Shown here: positions 1-8,985 of the stretch, piece after piece | How positions within the stretch are numbered: position 1 is the stretch's first letter | Layout: each line of letters begins with the position of its first letter | Notes under the pieces: model-generated | Database searches by the model: none | The model's input: the letters and a program-made list of their open reading frames with translations, nothing else | What the model was told of the DNA's origin: nothing | DNA from: Catenuloplanes atrovinosus | GTDB taxonomy: Bacteria > Actinomycetota > Actinomycetes > Mycobacteriales > Micromonosporaceae | Assembly (NCBI RefSeq): GCF_031458235.1 | Contig: NZ_JAVDYB010000001.1 | Span: 8,023,001 to 8,087,000 of the forward strand | DNA: 64,000 nucleotides | Direction: 5' to 3' | Position numbers and translations under genes: made by a program

Positions 1-1202
1 TCGGGCGCGCGCAGCCCGGGATCCAGTTCCTCGGGCCGGCTGCTGGTGCACACCACGGCCGCGCCTGCCTTGATCAGACCCGCGACGACCTGCCGGAACA
101 CGGTGGCGACCGGGCCGGCGTCGGCACGCGGGACCAGCGCGTCCACGTCCGCGACCAGCAGCACGCCGGGCGTGCCGGCGCCGGTGAGCGAGTCCGCGGC
201 GGTACGCAGCCGGCGCGCCGCGGCGTCGTTGGCGAGCGCGGCCAGCTCCGGTGCCCAGAGCGAGACCACCCGGGCGCCGACCGACGCCGCCACGGACCTG
301 ACCAGCACGCCCTTGCCGGACCCGGCCGGGCCGGTGATCAGCACGCCGAGCGAGACGGTGGCGCCGAGCCGGCCCAGCACCTCGTGGTGGTGGAAGCCCA
401 GGTCGAGCAGTTCGCGCAGTTCGTGGGCCTGCGCGCGCAGGCCGGGCAGATCCTCGACCGGCGGCACCGCCTCCACGTCCTCGACGATCTCCCCCTCGAT
501 CGGGTCGGCCGAGGCGGGAACGGACGTGGCGGTGACGGACGTGGCGGAGGACGAGACCGGGGGGACGGGCGTGCGGCGTACCGCCGATGGGGGTGCGGGT
601 TCGGCGTGGAAGGTCTGCCCGTGCGTGGTGTGGCCGGCCGCCCACGTCACCACCGTGTCCATCGTGACCAGCGCGCCGTCCGCGTCCTCGACCGCGTCCA
701 CCCGCAGCAGCGTGGTCGTCCAGCCGAAGCCGACCGTGTTCGCCAGGCTGCGCCGCGCGGTCTGCACCAGGCTGTGCGTGGTGGCGTCCGGCAGCACGTC
801 CTGCGGCAGCAGCGACACGTCGTCGCCGGCCGTGACCACCTTGCCGAGCAGCGCGAGCCGCAGCATGTCCGCCGAGACCGCGACCACGATCTCCGGCGGC
901 CCGGAGAGCACCACGCGGCGCGCCCCCCGCGTCGGGATCGGCGCGATCGTGATCTGCCCGCCCTCGCGCAGCCCGAGGTTGCCGAGGATCAGGTCGTCCG
1001 CGTAGAGGATCGCGCGGCTGGACGTCGGCTCCGCGAGCGCGACGATGCCCGCGGTGGTGCGCCGCCCGGACAGCCGGACCGGATCGCCCGGGTGCAGACC
1101 GAGCGCGGCCAGCACCTCAGGGTGCAGCCGGACGATCCCCCGGCGTGCGTCCAGCGCGGCGGGTCGCAGCATCGCGGTCAGCGTCAGCTCAGCATCGCTC
1201 AC
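1..1202 (-). CDS. CDC48-like AAA ATPase, cut by the window edge
   Basis: Reads leftward off the window; 400 residues are visible from a GTG at 1202. The first ~170 residues resemble the CDC48/VAT N-domain (RRGIVRLHPEVLAALGL early, LLGKVVTAGDDVSLLPQDV near residue 117). A Pro/Ser/Thr/Val-rich linker follows, then an AAA module with Walker A GPAGSGKG at residues 291-298 and a Walker B-like LLVADVDAL near 350, where the usual DE is DVD, so this first module may hydrolyse ATP poorly. The pattern matches the mycobacterial CDC48 homologue Rv0435c, a family of hexameric cytosolic unfoldases. A second AAA module should lie outside the window. The gene is divergent from the one starting at 1269. The start is chosen from frame and homology; no strong ribosome site is visible. 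Confidence 0.85.
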   Translation of the reverse strand, partial: MSDAELTLTAMLRPAALDARRGIVRLHPEVLAALGLHPGDPVRLSGRRTTAGIVALAEPTSSRAILYADDLILGNLGLREGGQITIAPIPTRGARRVVLSGPPEIVVAVSADMLRLALLGKVVTAGDDVSLLPQDVLPDATTHSLVQTARRSLANTVGFGWTTTLLRVDAVEDADGALVTMDTVVTWAAGHTTHGQTFHAEPAPPSAVRRTPVPPVSSSATSVTATSVPASADPIEGEIVEDVEAVPPVEDLPGLRAQAHELRELLDLGFHHHEVLGRLGATVSLGVLITGPAGSGKGVLVRSVAASVGARVVSLWAPELAALANDAAARRLRTAADSLTGAGTPGVLLVADVDALVPRADAGPVATVFRQVVAGLIKAGAAVVCTSSRPEELDPGLRAP

Positions 1203-1268
1203 CTCAGCGAGACTAGCGTGATCACGCTTCGCCGCGTCGGCACCGCCGCCGCGCCGTAGGCTCGCGCC

Positions 1269-4004
1269 ATGCCCCGTGTGCTGTCGCGAATGACCCCCCG
1301 CCGCTGGATCGCCGGTACGGCGGCGCTGGCGGTGCTGGCCGGGCTGACCGGGTGGGCGGTGTGGCCGGAGGATCCCGGCTTCACGTTCCACGACGAGGTG
1401 ATCACCGTGGCGTCCGGCCCGTCCGGGACCGAGCCGGTCGCGCTGGACACCCGCTACTTCGTGCCGGACGGCGCGTCGGAGTCCGCGCCGGTGCCGGCGC
1501 TGCTGCTGGCGCACGGGTTCGGCGGCGACATGCACAGCGTGCACGCGCAGGCGGAGGACCTGGCCCGGGCCGGGTACGCGGTGATGACCTGGACCGCGCG
1601 CGGCTTCGGCAAAAGCGGCGGGCAGATCCACCTGAACAGCCAGGACCACGAGGTACGGGACGCGCAGCGGCTGCTGGACCGGCTGGCCGCCCGGCCGGAG
1701 GTGCGCCGGGACGCGCCGGGCGATCCGCGGGTCGGCGCGGTGGGCGGCTCCTACGGCGGCGCGCTCGCGCTGCTGCTGGCCGCGCGCGACTCCCGGGTGG
1801 ACGCGATCGTTCCGATGATCACGTGGAACGACCTGGGCCGCGCGTTCCTGCCGGACGCGGCCGGCGGCCCGGTGGTGGACGGCGTGTTCAAGAAGGCCTG
1901 GGCCGGAACGTTCTTCTCCAGCGGGGCCGGGCCACCGGGGCCGGACACCGATCCCGCCTGCGGGCGCTTCGCCGCGGACGTCTGCGCCGCGTTCCTGGCG
2001 ATCGCGACCACCGGCCGGGCCACGCCGGAGACGGTCGCGGTGCTGGACCGGTCCAGCCCGGCCCGCGTGCTCGACCGGATCAAGGCGCCCACGCTGCTGA
2101 TCCAGGGCCTGGCGGACACGCTGTTCCCGCTCTCCGAGGCGGACGCGAACGCGCGCGGCATCGCGGCGAACGGCCACGGCACGCCGGTCCGGGTCGCCTG
2201 GTACGCGGGCGGGCACGACGGCGGCCCCGGCCCGCGCACCGACCAGGACCGGGTCGAGGAGCTGACCGATGAGTGGCTGGACCACTACGTGGCCGGTGAG
2301 GGCGGCGCGCCGCCGGACTCGTTCACCTACTCGCGGGTGGCCGGCTTCGACGCGCTGGATCGCGGACTGGTCACGAACGCGTACTCGATCGCGGACTATC
2401 CGGGTCTGACCGCGGAGCCGGCCGTGTCGGTGGGCGTGACCGGCCCGCCGCAGCGGATCGCGAACCCGCCGGGCGGCAACCCGGCCGCGCTCTCCTCGCT
2501 GCCCGGCGCCGGGTCCGCGCTGTCGTCCGTGCTCGGCACCGCGCTCTCCGACCTGCCGGGCCAGCACGCGTCCTATGTGTCCGACCCGTTGACGGCCGCG
2601 CTGGACGTGGGCGGCTCACCGCGGGTCCGGCTGCGCGCCGCGTCGCCGACCGGCGAGGCCGTGCTGTTCGTCAAGCTCTACGACGTCGACCCGGACGGTG
2701 GTGCCACGCTCTCCGAGGGTCTGATCGCGCCGGTACGGCTGACCGGCCTGCCCGCCACGATCGACGCCGCGCGCCCGGTCACCGTGACGTTGCCGGCCGT
2801 CGTGCGCCGCGTCGACGAGGGGCACCGGCTGCGGGTCGTGGTCGCCACCTCGGACCAGGCGTTCGCCGGCCCGGACACGCCCGCGGTCTACACCGTCGCG
2901 GTCGAGCCGCAGGTCAGCCTGCCGATCCTGACCGGTACGCCGATGGCCGGCCCGGGTGCGATCTGGCGCTGGGTGCTGGCCGGGCTGCTGGCCGCGATCG
3001 CGCTCGGCCTGGCCGCGGTGCTGCTGGTGGCGCGCGCCCGGCACCGCCGCATCGACCGCTCGGTCGCGGCCGAGCACGCGGACACGCCGCTGGTGGTGTC
3101 CGGGCTGCGCAAGGAGTACGCGGACGGCTTCGTCGCGGTGTCCACCGTGGACTTCACGGTCCGGCGCGGCCAGGTGGTCGGGCTGCTCGGCCCGAACGGC
3201 GCCGGGAAGACCACCACCCTCCGGGTGCTGATGGGCCTGACCCAGCCGACCCGGGGCGAGATCCGGATCTTCGGGCACCGGCTGACGCCCGGCTCACCGG
3301 TGCTCTCCCGGGTCGGGGCGCTGGTCGAGGGCCCGGGCTTCCTGCCACACCTGACCGGCGAGGAGAACTTGCGGGCGTACTGGCGCGCGACCGGCCGGCC
3401 GTGGGAGGACGCCCGGTTCGAGGAGGCGCTGGAGATCGCCGGCCTCGGCGACTCGGTGCACCGGCGGACGCGCAAGTACAGCCACGGCATGCGGCAGCGG
3501 CTGGCGATCGCGCAGGCCATGCTGGGCCTGCCCGAGTTGCTGGTGCTGGACGAGCCGACGGACGGCCTGGATCCGCCGCAGATCGCGGAGATGCGCCGGG
3601 TGCTGCGGCGGTACGCCACGGACGGCCGGGCCGTGCTCGTCTCCAGCCACCTGCTGGCCGAGGTGGAGCAGACCTGCACGCACGCGGTGGTGGTGAACAA
3701 GGGCACGATCGTGGCGTCCGGCCCGGTCGAGGAGATCGTCGGTGACTCGCCCACCGTGCACCTGGACGTGGACGATCCGGTCGCGGCGCGCGCCGCGCTG
3801 GACGGGCTCGGCGGCGTGCGGTTCCTGCAGGAGGCGGAGAACGGCGGCCTGATCGTGGACCTGAACGGCACGCCCCGCCGCGAGGTGGTGGCGTCGCTGG
3901 TCCGGGCCGGCGTGGGCGTGGACCGGGTGGCGCCGCGCCGCCGCCTGGAGGACGCCTTCCTGGCGCTGGTCGGGGAGAACTCGCGGGGGAGTGGGGACCG
4001 ATGA
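1269..4004 (+). CDS. CocE/X-Pro peptidase-like hydrolase fused to an ABC ATPase
   Basis: A 911-residue fusion. An N-terminal signal anchor (about residues 12-30) is followed by an alpha/beta hydrolase of the CocE/X-Pro dipeptidyl-peptidase type with an apparent triad: Ser161 in GGSYGG, Asp283 and His316. A beta-rich PepX-C-like domain follows (about 370-555). A membrane helix at about 565-590 joins this to a full cytosolic ABC ATPase: Walker A GPNGAGKT at 641-648, signature SHGMR at 738-742, Walker B LLVLDEP with Asp761-Glu762. Topology implies an extracellular hydrolase and an intracellular ATPase on one chain. A permease follows at 4075, so I infer one transporter whose ATPase carries an exported hydrolase. 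The stop overlaps the minigene at 4001. Substrate unknown. Confidence 0.9.
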   Translation: MPRVLSRMTPRRWIAGTAALAVLAGLTGWAVWPEDPGFTFHDEVITVASGPSGTEPVALDTRYFVPDGASESAPVPALLLAHGFGGDMHSVHAQAEDLARAGYAVMTWTARGFGKSGGQIHLNSQDHEVRDAQRLLDRLAARPEVRRDAPGDPRVGAVGGSYGGALALLLAARDSRVDAIVPMITWNDLGRAFLPDAAGGPVVDGVFKKAWAGTFFSSGAGPPGPDTDPACGRFAADVCAAFLAIATTGRATPETVAVLDRSSPARVLDRIKAPTLLIQGLADTLFPLSEADANARGIAANGHGTPVRVAWYAGGHDGGPGPRTDQDRVEELTDEWLDHYVAGEGGAPPDSFTYSRVAGFDALDRGLVTNAYSIADYPGLTAEPAVSVGVTGPPQRIANPPGGNPAALSSLPGAGSALSSVLGTALSDLPGQHASYVSDPLTAALDVGGSPRVRLRAASPTGEAVLFVKLYDVDPDGGATLSEGLIAPVRLTGLPATIDAARPVTVTLPAVVRRVDEGHRLRVVVATSDQAFAGPDTPAVYTVAVEPQVSLPILTGTPMAGPGAIWRWVLAGLLAAIALGLAAVLLVARARHRRIDRSVAAEHADTPLVVSGLRKEYADGFVAVSTVDFTVRRGQVVGLLGPNGAGKTTTLRVLMGLTQPTRGEIRIFGHRLTPGSPVLSRVGALVEGPGFLPHLTGEENLRAYWRATGRPWEDARFEEALEIAGLGDSVHRRTRKYSHGMRQRLAIAQAMLGLPELLVLDEPTDGLDPPQIAEMRRVLRRYATDGRAVLVSSHLLAEVEQTCTHAVVVNKGTIVASGPVEEIVGDSPTVHLDVDDPVAARAALDGLGGVRFLQEAENGGLIVDLNGTPRREVVASLVRAGVGVDRVAPRRRLEDAFLALVGENSRGSGDR

Positions 4005-4078
4005 GCGAGCTTGCGAGCGAATCATGGGCTCAGCGCCTCACCCGGCGCGACCGCGGCGAAGCAGGGGAGTCGGCATGA
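4001..4078 (+). CDS. 25-aa bridge minigene (75-bp repeat family, locus 1)
   Basis: A complete short frame from ATG 4001 to TGA 4078, reading MSELASESWAQRL and ending GESA. Its ATG overlaps the stop of the hydrolase-ABC fusion (ATGA at 4001-4004), and its stop overlaps the ATG of the permease (ATGA at 4075-4078). Near-identical peptides of the same length sit at 40742 and, as tandem units, at 43894. The tail carries AGGGGAG, a good ribosome site for the permease start. Translation is inferred from the preserved frame and overlaps. It may instead be a non-coding insertion that happens to be open; the peptide has no recognised domain. Confidence 0.6.
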   Translation: MSELASESWAQRLTRRDRGEAGESA

Positions 4079-4929
4079 GCGGTGGCGCGGTGGGTTACCG
4101 GCCGGGGCGGACGCTGTCGTTCGGGGCGGAGTTCCGGCGGCAGGCGACGCGGATGCGTACCCGGCTGGCATTGGGTTTCATGGTCCTGCTGCCTTTGATC
4201 ATTCTGATCGCGTTCCAGTTCGAGGCCGATGGCGACGATGACGACGGCAACGGCGAGTTCGGCAGCCTGATCGATCTGGCCACGTCCGGCGGGCTCAACT
4301 TCACGCTGTTCACGCTGCTGGTTTCCGCGGGTTTCATGCTCGGCGTGGTGGTGGCGCTGTTCCACGGCGACACCGTCGCCAGCGAGGCGAGCTGGGGCAG
4401 CCTGCGCTACCTGCTGGCGGTGCCGGTGCCGAGGGCGCGGCTGCTGGCCGTGAAGCTGGCGGTGGCGCTCACCTACTCCGGGCTGGCGCTGCTGACCCTG
4501 GCCGCGACGGCGCTGCTGCTGGGCACGGCCCGGTACGGCTGGTCGCCGCTGCGCAGCACGGTCGCGGCGCAGATCCCGCCCGGTGCCGGCCTGCTCCGGC
4601 TGTGCGGCGTGGTGGGCTATCTCGCGGTCAGCCTGCTGGTCGTGGCGGGCCTCGCGTTCCTGCTGTCGGTGCTGACCGACGCGCCGCTCGGCGCGGTCGG
4701 CGGCGCGGTGCTGCTGGTGATCCTCTCCAACATCCTGGACCAGATCACCGCGCTCGGCGGCCTGCGGAACCTGCTGCCCACCCACTTCTCCGACGCCTGG
4801 CTGGGCCTGCTCTCCACGCCCATCCAGGCGGACGACATGGTCAAGGGCACCATCTCCGCGGTCTGTTACGCGACGTTGTTCTGGTCGGCCGCGTTCTGGC
4901 GATTCACCCGCAAGGATGTGACGTCGTAA
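4075..4929 (+). CDS. ABC transporter permease
   Basis: Integral membrane partner of the fused ATPase. About six helices are visible: after residue 22 (FMVLLPLIILIAF), then pairs around LFTLLVSAGFMLGVVV, VALTYSGLALLTLAATALL, YLAVSLLVVAGLAFLLSVL, GAVLLVILSNILDQI and a last one near the C-terminus. This is the ABC-2 permease pattern of NatB/CcmB-like exporters. The start ATG at 4075 follows AGGGGAG at a good distance, so the longer upstream reading from 3991 is rejected. 284 residues. It is translationally joined to the ATPase gene through the 25-aa minigene. Export is the family's usual direction; the cargo is unknown. Confidence 0.85.
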   Translation: MSGGAVGYRPGRTLSFGAEFRRQATRMRTRLALGFMVLLPLIILIAFQFEADGDDDDGNGEFGSLIDLATSGGLNFTLFTLLVSAGFMLGVVVALFHGDTVASEASWGSLRYLLAVPVPRARLLAVKLAVALTYSGLALLTLAATALLLGTARYGWSPLRSTVAAQIPPGAGLLRLCGVVGYLAVSLLVVAGLAFLLSVLTDAPLGAVGGAVLLVILSNILDQITALGGLRNLLPTHFSDAWLGLLSTPIQADDMVKGTISAVCYATLFWSAAFWRFTRKDVTS

Positions 4930-5040
4930 CCGCTCACCCGTTCGTGGCACCTTCGCACACGCCGTGCGACGGAGGCCGGACCCGGTGCCTCACCGTCTGC
5001 TGCCAGACGGTCACCGGTTCGGTTTTCGAGAAGAGGCCAC

Positions 5041-7425
5041 ATGCGGAACTCCCTCCGTTCCATATCGGAGCGTCGCCACGGGCCCATCGTTCCTGAGTGG
5101 ACGCAGGCGCCGATCGAGCCACCGGGGGTGGACGCCGCCGAGCGCGACCGGCGCGGCCGGTCGGCCACCATCCACGGCCGCGTCGCACGCCTGCTGGCCG
5201 TGCCGCTGGTGGCGGTGCTGCTGCTGCTCGGCGACCTGGTGCTCAAGGAGATCGACGAGTACCACGCCGCGGACGGCGCCACCGCCACGGTGGAGCTGGG
5301 CATGTCGGCGCAGGATCTGGTGCACGAGCTGCAGTACGAGCGCGACCTGACCGGCGTGGTGCTGGCCGGCGACGCCCGGTGGCGCGCGGACCTGGTCGCC
5401 CAGCGGGTGAAGGTGGACGCCGCCCGCAGCGCGCTCGAGGGCGTCCGCGACGCGGAGGGGCCCGGTCCCGAGGCGGTCTACGCGGTCGTGCGGCAGCTCG
5501 ACGACCTCGGCCGGGTACGCGTGGAGGCGGACACCGGCCGGACCGCGCGGCAGCCCGCCGCGCAGTGGTACACCGATCGGATCGCCGCGTTGAACCGGCT
5601 GGACACCGGGCTGGACGCGCCGTTCCCGGACCCGGACCCGGAGCTGCGCCGCGGGCTCGCCGCGCTCCAGGCGCTCTCCGGCGCGAAGGAGTCCGGCTCC
5701 GCGGCGCGCGGGCTGATCGGCGCGGCGTACGTGCGCGGCCGGCTGGAGGACGGCGAGCGCGCCGACCTCTCCACGCTGATCGCGGCGAAGCGGGTCGCGC
5801 TGGCCGAGGTCTCCCGCTACGCCTCGCCGCGCGCGCTGGATCGGCTCAAGGCCGCCACCACCGGACCGGACGGCACCGAGGTCACCGCCGCCGAGCAGGC
5901 CGCGCTGGACGCGGCGCCGGAGGGCGACCCGGCGGACTGGCTGCGCGCCAGCACGGTGCTGACCGACGAACTCGGCGCGGTGCAGGGCATCGTCGCCGAC
6001 GACGTCCGGGCCCGTACCGACGACCTGCGCGGCGAGGCGATCTTCGACCTGAGCGGGCTCGGCGTCGGCATCCTGTTCGCGCTCATCGCCGGCCTGCTGC
6101 TCGGCCGGTCCGCCTCGACCGGCATCACCCGGCCGCTGGCCCGGCTGGCGAGCGAGGCGGACGCCGCCGCGTCGCAGCGACTCCCGGCCGCGGTCGCGCG
6201 GCTGCACGAGGGCGAGACGACCGGCCCGCCGCCGCCGGTGGCGGTGCCGGCCCGGGCCACCGCGGAGATCCGCTCGGTGACGGAGGCGCTGAACCGCCTG
6301 CAGTCCTCCGCGTACGGGCTCGCCGCCGAGCAGGCCGTGCTGCGCCGGAACACCGCGGACTCGATGGCGAACCTGGGCCGCCGCAACCAGAACCTGCTCC
6401 GCCGCCAGCTCAGCTTCATCACCCAGCTGGAGCGCGAGGAGACCGATCCGGCCGGTCTGGCGAACCTGTTCGAGCTGGACCACCTGGCGACCCGCATGCG
6501 GCGCAACGCGGAGAGCCTGCTGGTGCTGGTCGGGGAGGCGACGCCGCGGAGCTGGTCGCGCCCGTTGCCGATGGCCGACGTGCTGCGCTCCGCGCTCGCC
6601 GAGGTGGAGGACTACCGCCGGGTGTCGCTGCGCCGGATCGATGACGCGTTCGTGCCCGGCGCGTACGTGGCCGACCTGGCCCACATGGTCGCCGAGCTGG
6701 TCGAGAACGGGCTCACCTTCTCCCCGCCGGACTTCGACGTGGAGGTGCACGGGCGGTGGGTGGACCGGGAGGCGTACCTGATCGCGATCGTGGACCAGGG
6801 CGTCGGCATGAGCCCGGAGGAACTGGCCCGGGCCAACGCGCGGCTGGCCGGCGCGGAGCCGTTCTCGGTGGCGCCCACGAAGTACCTGGGGCACTACGTG
6901 GTCGGCCACCTCGCCGGGAAGCTCGGCATGACCGTGGAGATTTGCCAGTCGCCGGTGACCGGCACGACCGCCCGGGTGAAGGTGCCGGCCTCGCTGCTGG
7001 TCGCGCCGCCGGCGGAGAACGTGCCGGCGTCGACGCCCACCACCACGTTCCACATCGACGCGGTGCCGGTGCCGGCGCCCGCCTCCGCACCGCCCGCCCC
7101 GGCGCCGCGCACTCCCGCCCCGGTGCCGCGCACTCCCGTCCCGGCGCCGGTCGCGCCGGCCGCACCGGAGGCCGAGGTGACGCCGAACGGGCTGGTCAAG
7201 CGCGTACCGAGGCATCGTCGCGGCCCGGCCGGAGGCGCCGTCCCCCGGCAGGGCCCGCGCGGCGCCGGGAACGGCACGGCCGCGCGCCTCGCCGCGGAGC
7301 GGCCGGTGCCGGCCGACATCGGCGCCACCATGACGGCGCTCCGCCGCGGCCTGCACCTGGGCCGCGCGGCGAGCGAGGGCACCACCCACGACGGCTTCGA
7401 CGACGAGAACGGGAAGGCGCGATGA
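5041..7425 (+). CDS. Conservon kinase-like sensor with NIT domain (CvnA-type)
   Basis: 794 residues. A cytosolic N-terminus leads to helix 1 (about 53-67), a long extracellular nitrate/nitrite-sensing-like region (about 75-330), helix 2 (about 340-360), a HAMP-like linker and a C-terminal HATPase domain with N-box LVENGLTFS and VDQGVGMS. The dimerisation region reads NLGRRNQNLLRRQLSFITQL, with no classical H-box histidine, as in the conservon kinases of Streptomyces, so autophosphorylation is doubtful. A Pro/Ala-rich tail follows residue 650. It is first in a four-gene set with overlapping ends (7422-8317), the standard cvnA-B-C-D order. The start ATG follows GAAGAGG. The conservon is thought to act as a membrane-associated heterocomplex resembling eukaryotic G-protein signalling; ligand unknown. 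Confidence 0.9.
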   Translation: MRNSLRSISERRHGPIVPEWTQAPIEPPGVDAAERDRRGRSATIHGRVARLLAVPLVAVLLLLGDLVLKEIDEYHAADGATATVELGMSAQDLVHELQYERDLTGVVLAGDARWRADLVAQRVKVDAARSALEGVRDAEGPGPEAVYAVVRQLDDLGRVRVEADTGRTARQPAAQWYTDRIAALNRLDTGLDAPFPDPDPELRRGLAALQALSGAKESGSAARGLIGAAYVRGRLEDGERADLSTLIAAKRVALAEVSRYASPRALDRLKAATTGPDGTEVTAAEQAALDAAPEGDPADWLRASTVLTDELGAVQGIVADDVRARTDDLRGEAIFDLSGLGVGILFALIAGLLLGRSASTGITRPLARLASEADAAASQRLPAAVARLHEGETTGPPPPVAVPARATAEIRSVTEALNRLQSSAYGLAAEQAVLRRNTADSMANLGRRNQNLLRRQLSFITQLEREETDPAGLANLFELDHLATRMRRNAESLLVLVGEATPRSWSRPLPMADVLRSALAEVEDYRRVSLRRIDDAFVPGAYVADLAHMVAELVENGLTFSPPDFDVEVHGRWVDREAYLIAIVDQGVGMSPEELARANARLAGAEPFSVAPTKYLGHYVVGHLAGKLGMTVEICQSPVTGTTARVKVPASLLVAPPAENVPASTPTTTFHIDAVPVPAPASAPPAPAPRTPAPVPRTPVPAPVAPAAPEAEVTPNGLVKRVPRHRRGPAGGAVPRQGPRGAGNGTAARLAAERPVPADIGATMTALRRGLHLGRAASEGTTHDGFDDENGKAR

Positions 7426-7853
7426 GCATCGACGCAGGGCCGGACACCACGGCTCACCGCTTCAACTGGCTGATCACCAACTTCGTCCGGGGTACGGCCG
7501 GCGTGCGCGAGGCCGTAGCCGTCTCCTCGGACGGCATGCTGATCGCCACGTCCGCCGGTCTGTCCCGCGCCGACGCCGACCACCTCGCGGCGATCGTCTC
7601 CGGACTGAGCAGCCTGGCCCGCAGCGCGGCCCGCCGCTACGAGTTCACCGGCCTCAAACTGATCATGATCGAGATGACCTCCGGCTTCCTGATCGTCTCC
7701 GCGCTCGGCGGCGGCACCTGCCTCGGCGTGCTCGCGGTCGGCGACTGCGACGTGGCGCTGATCGGGTACGAGATCGCGCTGCTCGGCGAGCGGGTCGGCG
7801 ACCTGCTCACGCCGGCGCTGATCGCCGAGTCCCGCCGGACGCTCCCGCGGTGA
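7422..7853 (+). CDS. Roadblock/LC7 domain protein (CvnB-type)
   Basis: 143 residues covering one roadblock/LC7 domain (LITNFVRGTAGVREAVAVSS, later SALGGGTCLGVLAVGDCDV). Roadblock proteins of this type bind and regulate small GTPases, in bacteria typically MglA-like partners. The start overlaps the stop of the kinase-like gene (ATGA at 7422-7425), and the stop overlaps the next start (GTGA at 7850-7853), so the three are likely translated together. Within the conservon model it would link the membrane sensor to the GTPase at 8301. No signal peptide or membrane helix is visible. Confidence 0.92.
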   Translation: MSIDAGPDTTAHRFNWLITNFVRGTAGVREAVAVSSDGMLIATSAGLSRADADHLAAIVSGLSSLARSAARRYEFTGLKLIMIEMTSGFLIVSALGGGTCLGVLAVGDCDVALIGYEIALLGERVGDLLTPALIAESRRTLPR

Positions 7854-8317
7854 GCGCCGGGGACCTCGGCCCGCGGGTGCCGGACCCGCGGATGGTGCCG
7901 CCCTGGCACCGCACGGCGGACGAGTTGCCCCGCCGCCGCGGTCAGGCCGCCGGTGCGCCGGAGGAGCCGGTCCGCGGCGGTGAGGACGAGGGCGTTATCC
8001 GGCCGTTCCTGCTGACCGGCGGCCGGACCCGGCCGCTGCGGGACGGGCTGCGGCTGGAGACGCTGATCCGCGCCGCGCCCGCCGCGCTGTCCGCGCCGCT
8101 GCGCTTCGAGCTGCTGCGCATCGTCCGGTTCTGTCAGGAGCCGCGCGCGCTCGCGGACGTCGCGACCTGCCTGGGTGTGCCGGTCGGGGTGGCCCGGGTG
8201 CTGGTCGCGGACCTCGCCGCGGACGGCTACGTGACCGTGGACGAGCCGATGCCGGACTCCTCCGCCCTGCCCATCGAGCTGATCGAGAGGATCGTCGACC
8301 GTGTCCGGGCCCTCTAG
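7850..8317 (+). CDS. DUF742 protein (CvnC-type)
   Basis: 155 residues, starting at GTG 7850, which overlaps the preceding stop. The core RPFLLTGGRTRP at about residues 48-59 is the signature of the DUF742 family found only in conservons. The C-terminal half (LRFELLRIVRFCQEP, ADVATCLGVPVGVARVLVADL) reads like a winged-helix fold. The N-terminal ~45 residues are low complexity. The 3' end overlaps the GTPase gene by 17 bases. Its biochemical role is unknown; position and family point to a structural or regulatory subunit of the conservon complex. Confidence 0.9.
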   Translation: MSAGDLGPRVPDPRMVPPWHRTADELPRRRGQAAGAPEEPVRGGEDEGVIRPFLLTGGRTRPLRDGLRLETLIRAAPAALSAPLRFELLRIVRFCQEPRALADVATCLGVPVGVARVLVADLAADGYVTVDEPMPDSSALPIELIERIVDRVRAL

Positions 8318-8900
8318 TGCGACGACCACCCCGGTGGTCGTGAAGATCGTGATCAGCGGCGGCTTCGGAGTGGGCAAGACCACCTTCGTGAGCGCCATAT
8401 CCGAGATCGAGCCGCTGCTCACCGAGGCGGACATGACCGAGGTGTCGATCGGCGTGGACGACACGCGTGCGGTCGCCGGCAAGACCACCACCACGGTCGC
8501 GCTCGACTTCGGCCGCATCCACCTCGACGCGTCGCTGATGCTCTACCTGTTCGGCACGCCGGGCCAGGACCGCTTCTCGTTCCTCTGGGACGACCTGGTG
8601 GACGGTGCGCTGGGCGCGGTGGTGCTGGTCGATACGCGCCGGATCGAGGACAGCTATCCCGCGGTCGACTACTTCGAGGAGATGGGCCTGCCGTTCCTGC
8701 TGGCGGTGAACCCGTTCGACGGCGCGCCACGGTTCGCGCTGGAGGAGGTGCGGGACGCGCTCGGCGTGGGACCGGAGGTGCCGATCGCGGAGTGTGACGC
8801 CCGCGCGCGGTCCTCGGTGAAGGACGCGCTGGTGCAGCTGATGGAGCAGGTGCTGCGCCGGCGGATGCGAGGGCTGGCCACCGCCTCGGTACGTGAGTGA
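8301..8900 (+). CDS. Small GTPase-like protein of conservon (CvnD-type)
   Basis: 199 residues starting at GTG 8301 inside the end of the DUF742 gene. P-loop GGFGVGKTT lies near residues 20-28, a switch-like FGTPGQDRF replaces the DxxG motif near 90, and VNPFD near 137 stands where NKxD would be. This is the conserved ATP/GTP-binding family that closes cvn operons. It should act as the nucleotide switch that binds the roadblock protein at 7422. No lipid-modification signal is visible. The altered third and fourth motifs are usual for this family and do not by themselves imply loss of binding. Confidence 0.9.
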   Translation: MSGPSSATTTPVVVKIVISGGFGVGKTTFVSAISEIEPLLTEADMTEVSIGVDDTRAVAGKTTTTVALDFGRIHLDASLMLYLFGTPGQDRFSFLWDDLVDGALGAVVLVDTRRIEDSYPAVDYFEEMGLPFLLAVNPFDGAPRFALEEVRDALGVGPEVPIAECDARARSSVKDALVQLMEQVLRRRMRGLATASVRE

Positions 8901-8985
8901 ACGGCGACGATTCGCTCACACCTCGGGATCGCCTGGTGGAGATCCGGAAACCTGCCCGTAAACTCGAACCCGCACAACTGAATAC

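Noticed and set aside
3991-4074. Upstream extension of the ABC permease.
   Set aside because: The ATG at 4075 has the good ribosome site and the intervening bases are better explained by the bridge minigene in another frame.
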